From positions 1-46,532 of the forward strand of contig QWPF01000011.1 in NCBI GenBank assembly GCA_003671255.1: a stretch of DNA of 46,532 nucleotides, read 5' to 3'. Below the pieces are notes generated by a model. It saw only the letters and a list, made by a program, of their open reading frames with translations, was not told the DNA's origin and made no database searches. Below are positions 43,647-46,532 of this stretch, piece after piece. The stretch's first letter is position 1, and every line of letters begins with the position of its first letter. Origin of the DNA: Planctomycetota bacterium (GTDB lineage: Bacteria; Planctomycetota; Planctomycetia; Gemmatales; Gemmataceae). The position numbers and the translations under genes were made by a program.

Positions 43647-44529
43647 TCTGGATTAACTCCCGAATGCGCTCCAAATCGCCCTTAATCTCAACCACATGGC
43701 GGGTGATTTTCACATCCGCAGCCTTAGAGCCCATGGTGTTGGTTTCACGCACCATTTCTTGTGTGAGAAACTCGAGTTTTCGGCCTGCCCCTTCTTCCTG
43801 CTCCAACACTTTGCCAAATTGTTCCAGATGGCTATCTAACCTAGTCACTTCTTCTGCAATATCCGAACGCTCTGCAAAAATCGCAACCTCGCGGATAAGA
43901 TCGGAAGGCTGAATCTGCGCCTCGGTACTCTCCAGCAATTTTCGCACCCTATCCAGCAACCTATCTTTATAAGCTTCCATCACCTGTGGAATTAAAACTT
44001 TAATCGAACCAAGATGCTCAACTATTTTATTTCTAAGCGCCATTAACTCAAGCGCCATCACTCCACCCTCGGTACTGCGCATCGATTGCAGCTTGGCTAA
44101 AGCAATCTCAAGGGTTTTCTCAATTTCCGGCCAGTCTTCATCCAAAGTTTTTGCACCAACCTGCCCCTCAGGAACTATCCCGGGCAGATGCAAAACATTT
44201 CCCATTAACAAATTGCACGCTTCCTGAGGCAGTTTGATTTCCAAAGCGACCTTGGCAACCTGATTCAAATAACCTTTGAGAACATCCAGCCTTAATGACT
44301 GCTCTTGAGTCTCCTTAACCCGATGCACCCGAAGGTTTACCTGCACTGTTCCCCTGCGCACCAGTTTGCGCACAACCTTTTCAAATTCAGGTTCCAAAAT
44401 CTGATAGGATTCGGGCGCCCTTAAAGACACCTTCAAATATCTATTATTCACAGAACGAAGCTCTATCGCAATCGCCAAGGTTTTTCCTTGGTGGGAAGAT
44501 TCTCCGTAGCCTGTCATGCTGTAGAGCAC
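43636..44529 (-). CDS. YicC/YloC-family endoribonuclease
   Basis: The product has 297 residues. The start is GTG 44529, giving VLYSMTGYGESSHQGK, which matches the usual xxSMTGYG beginning of the family; ATG 44517 inside the motif would cut it. Other conserved parts are IELRSVNNRYLKVSLR, the RGTVQVNLRV strand and the C-terminal RKLEFLTQEMVRETNTMGSK plus VEIKGDLERIREL. Family members are RNA endonucleases that help small-RNA decay in other bacteria. It overlaps gmk by 11 bases, a frequent pairing. Confidence 0.93.
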   Translation of the reverse strand: MLYSMTGYGESSHQGKTLAIAIELRSVNNRYLKVSLRAPESYQILEPEFEKVVRKLVRRGTVQVNLRVHRVKETQEQSLRLDVLKGYLNQVAKVALEIKLPQEACNLLMGNVLHLPGIVPEGQVGAKTLDEDWPEIEKTLEIALAKLQSMRSTEGGVMALELMALRNKIVEHLGSIKVLIPQVMEAYKDRLLDRVRKLLESTEAQIQPSDLIREVAIFAERSDIAEEVTRLDSHLEQFGKVLEQEEGAGRKLEFLTQEMVRETNTMGSKAADVKITRHVVEIKGDLERIRELIQNVE

Positions 44530-44565
44530 GGGCTTTCACATGCCTTTTAAAAGGCTGTGCCTCAC

Positions 44566-45108
44566 TTAGTTCTTTTTAGTTTCAGCCTTTTTATCATCTT
44601 TGACAGCACCCTTTGGCTCAACCTTGGGCGCCTCCTTGACTGGTTCTTTCTTGTCGTCCTTAGCATCGCCCTTTGGCTCAACCTTAGGAGCATCCTTGAC
44701 TGGTTCTTTTTTATCGTCCTTGGATTCAGCCTTGGGAGTGTCTTTCGATTCGGGTTCAGCCTTGGGAGTAGGATCAACCGGAGCACCTTCCGCAGGCATC
44801 CCTTCTTTGCTAATTTGCGGTATATCAGTTGGGCTGGATATGACAATTTTGGGCTGAACCAGCCAAATCATAATTACAATCATTGCCACCCATATTCCAG
44901 CAACATAAAGCGTGATTTTTGTGAAGGCATCTGCGGTTTTTGAACCAAATGCACTTTGACCGCCCGGCCCGCCGAACGCCCCTGCTAATCCACCACCTTT
45001 TCCCTTTTGTATCAGGATTAAAAGAATCAAAAACACGCTGACTAACCAAATCAGAATGTTCAACACGGGTGGAAACCATTCAAGCATAGCAAAGGTTGGC
45101 GCTATCAT
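44566..45108 (-). CDS. secG: Preprotein translocase subunit SecG with repeated Lys/Pro/Glu tail
   Basis: The product has 180 residues. The first 85 match SecG: membrane helix [17 protein letters not shown], the conserved loop [30 protein letters not shown] and the second helix [18 protein letters not shown]. SecG stimulates the SecYE channel. The tail from residue about 95 is unusual in length: a disordered Lys/Pro/Glu/Asp-rich stretch with a 20-residue unit ([18 protein letters not shown]) repeated twice plus a partial third. The tail should follow helix 2, outside or inside depending on topology, and may contact ribosomes or lipid (inference). The gene leads a run with yicC. Confidence 0.9.
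   Translation of the reverse strand: MIAPTFAMLEWFPPVLNILIWLVSVFLILLILIQKGKGGGLAGAFGGPGGQSAFGSKTADAFTKITLYVAGIWVAMIVIMIWLVQPKIVISSPTDIPQISKEGMPAEGAPVDPTPKAEPESKDTPKAESKDDKKEPVKDAPKVEPKGDAKDDKKEPVKEAPKVEPKGAVKDDKKAETKKN
44591..44724. repeat. 60-bp tandem repeat in the secG tail
   Basis: CTTTGGCTCAACCTT recurs exactly 60 bases apart (44611 and 44671), with most of the intervening 60-mer repeated and a partial third copy. It encodes the 20-residue repeat of the SecG tail. Confidence 0.85.
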
Positions 45109-45226
45109 TCTTTTTCAACCTGTTTTAAAAAGTATGCGGAAAAATATAACCATTCGATAAACAATAACATGAAACTCAAAAAGAGATTATAGAAATCTCA
45201 AGGGCATCCGAGAAGATGCATAATGT

Positions 45227-45742
45227 TTAAGTTGTTTTACTGAGGGCTTTTTCCAACGCTAGAACCACCCTTGCGATGAAGCTTTGATCCAAATCCTCTA
45301 AAGGTCGCGTTTCCCCCGATGCCGTCGTGATCATAATATAATGTACCCATTGCCTCCTTTTTTGCGCCACAAACCATCTTGTTATTAGACATAAGACTAT
45401 ACCCTGTATAGTAGTTAGGAAAATTACTAACGAAAAGTTCAGAACACTCTCAGCATTCCCCGAGCCAATCCCACGCAAAACTGCCAAGGGGTTTACCCCC
45501 ATAAACCAAAACCCGAAGTTACCCACCATCACCAAAAAGAAAAAACTCTCTAAGAGGATGAAACTTGCAATATAAAGCAGTACTTTTTTCCCACTGGCCT
45601 CGGGATAGACTGGGTTACTGCCACTTCTTACCGAAGTTATTCCTGAAAGAGCTATTGTCTGCTTGGGCAATTTCAAAAGGGTTTCTGTGATCACAACCCC
45701 TTTTTCATCAAACATGATGTTTGGCTTCCTTTTCAGTCCCAT
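45227..45742 (-). CDS. Small membrane protein, DUF6232-like
   Basis: The product has 171 residues and an ATG start. A short N-terminal beta domain (NIMFDEKGVVITETLLKLPK, then IALSGITSVRSG) resembles the beginning of DUF6232 proteins, where a membrane hairpin follows. Three hydrophobic segments lie at about 53-75, 77-95 and 100-122. The C-terminus (WVHYIMITTASGETRPLEDL) is soluble. Its function is unknown and the family label is from memory, so it is tentative. It sits apart from the secG run, on the same strand. Confidence 0.5.
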   Translation of the reverse strand: MGLKRKPNIMFDEKGVVITETLLKLPKQTIALSGITSVRSGSNPVYPEASGKKVLLYIASFILLESFFFLVMVGNFGFWFMGVNPLAVLRGIGSGNAESVLNFSLVIFLTTIQGIVLCLITRWFVAQKRRQWVHYIMITTASGETRPLEDLDQSFIARVVLALEKALSKTT

Positions 45743-45944
45743 GCCCTAATTTCTGTAAGCGCAAAATTAATCCATACTTTTTGGTGAATATCAAATTTCC
45801 GATTAGCAAGATTCTAACAAATACCATCGCCAGAGGATGAGAAAACCAAGAATTGTTCAAACAACATCAGATATTGCAGCAATCAACACGCTTTTTACTC
45901 GCAAAACTAATCTTTCCAATTGCAACCCTTGCCCTTATCTGATA

Positions 45945-45968
45945 AAGTTGAAGTTGAAGTTGAAGTTA
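45945..45968. repeat. AAGTTG hexamer repeats upstream of the antitoxin gene
   Basis: AAGTTG occurs three times in tandem followed by AAGTTA, ending 18 bases before the antitoxin start. Direct repeats here could be the binding site of the toxin-antitoxin complex, or a slippage tract. Confidence 0.5.
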
Positions 45969-45986
45969 ATTATTTAAAGGTGAATC

Positions 45987-46217
45987 ATGAAAAAGATATC
46001 CATGCTGGAATTTCGGCTTAATACCGAGAAAATTATCAAGCAGGTTCAAAGCGGGCAATCGCTGATTTTAACCCGCAGAGGAAACCCGGTGGCCCGAATC
46101 GAACCAATAGTACAGGAAACGCAAGATCCAAATGACCCATTTTTTCTGCTTAGCGGGATAGGAAAAGGGGCATCCCTAAGCAATGCCGAAATGGATGGCA
46201 TCATTTATGACAAATGA
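45987..46217 (+). CDS. Phd/YefM-type antitoxin
   Basis: The product has 76 residues; ATG with AAAGGTG upstream. The fold signature is MLEFRLNTEKIIKQVQSGQS followed by LILTRRGNPVARIEPI, as in Phd/YefM antitoxins that bind DNA through the N-terminus. The C-terminus (FFLLSGIGKGASLSNAEMDG) should wrap around the toxin. It overlaps the toxin gene by 11 bases. Typical autoregulation by the complex is expected. Confidence 0.85.
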   Translation: MKKISMLEFRLNTEKIIKQVQSGQSLILTRRGNPVARIEPIVQETQDPNDPFFLLSGIGKGASLSNAEMDGIIYDK

Positions 46218-46532
46218 TATTTTTATTGATACCAGCGGTTTCTACGCCTTTCTTATAAAAGGCGACAGCACCCACGAGGAAGCTGAAAGCATTTTATTTG
46301 GTGCAAAAAAACAAAAACGCAGGTTCGTTACGACTGATTATATTTTAGATGAAACAGCAACACTGCTGAAAGCACGGGGGTTCGGCCATTTGTTGCCAAA
46401 CTTTTTCACCACGCTCGAACAATCTCAAGCCTGCAGGATCGAATGGACTGATTCAGACCGTTTTTTTTCAACCCAAGCCTTCTTCCTTAAACATGCAGAT
46501 CAAGATTGGTCGTTCACCGATTGCTTAAGTTT
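46207..46532 (+). CDS. PIN-domain (VapC-type) toxin, cut by the window end
   Basis: The frame is open from the ATG at 46207 to the window edge (108 residues). PIN-domain acidic residues are visible: Asp8 in IFIDTSGFYAFL, Glu49 in ILDETATLLKA and Asp105 in FTDC. PIN toxins are magnesium-dependent ribonucleases that cut tRNA or rRNA and slow growth until neutralised. Its start lies within the end of the antitoxin gene, the common arrangement. The last part, including the final acidic residue region, is missing. Confidence 0.85.
   Translation, partial: MTNDIFIDTSGFYAFLIKGDSTHEEAESILFGAKKQKRRFVTTDYILDETATLLKARGFGHLLPNFFTTLEQSQACRIEWTDSDRFFSTQAFFLKHADQDWSFTDCLS

Overview
The window looks like a chromosomal segment of a planctomycete, probably of the Gemmatales/Gemmataceae type, with a rather AT-leaning base composition for that group. 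The diagnosis rests on planctomycete-specific families: DUF1549/DUF1553, DUF1501, DUF1552, DUF1592-type and DUF1080 proteins, PVC-type haem-binding dehydrogenases, a secreted Calx-beta protein with an N-terminal LE-x-LE-x-R motif, a Cys/Val-rich secreted repeat protein and large Ser/Thr kinases with extra domains. No CRISPR array, rRNA or prophage structural gene is visible.

Region 1 (1-7430) is accessory. It opens with the cut N-terminus of a Calx-beta surface protein and an IS66 transposase remnant. Next comes a co-directional set: a MoxR/RavA-type AAA+ ATPase, a VWA-domain protein with an intact MIDAS motif and a third protein of unknown family. Four small or unknown ORFs follow; the first two are each preceded by a terminator hairpin. 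The region closes with an excisionase-like HTH protein and a tyrosine integrase that abuts the 3' end of tRNA-Ser(GGA). This is the architecture of a tRNA-integrated island whose cargo is the MoxR-VWA-X triad. It is the best candidate here for a poorly described system.

Region 2 (7568-23000) holds mostly secreted or envelope and signalling genes: DUF1080 protein, M24 peptidase, HEAT-like secreted protein, REC-HATPase regulator, a true formylglycine-generating enzyme (both catalytic cysteines present) translationally coupled to a PVC-type cytochrome/dehydrogenase, a GT4 glycosyltransferase, a kinase fused to a cysteine-less FGE-like domain, the Cys-rich repeat protein, a frameshifted PfkB sugar kinase and a LysE-like membrane protein.

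Region 3 (23300-33750) begins with a CAU-anticodon tRNA, a LamG-like protein and a TPR protein. It then carries two divergent planctomycete degradation-type clusters: DUF1592-type + DUF1552 on the minus strand, and DUF1549/1553 + DUF1501 + WD40 on the plus strand. A pentapeptide-repeat protein follows.

Region 4 (33860-46532) is mainly housekeeping: NUDIX, M3 oligopeptidase, frameshifted MgtC, TerC, an inositol-phosphate-synthase-like/TIM-barrel pair, ribBA, and a compact minus-strand run of secG, yicC, gmk, rpoZ and a membrane protein. The right end has a Phd/YefM-VapC toxin-antitoxin module cut by the window edge.

Two neighbouring-region genes (pfkB-like and mgtC-like) each carry a single-base frameshift. 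That could reflect real decay or assembly indels and should be kept in mind when reading the annotation.
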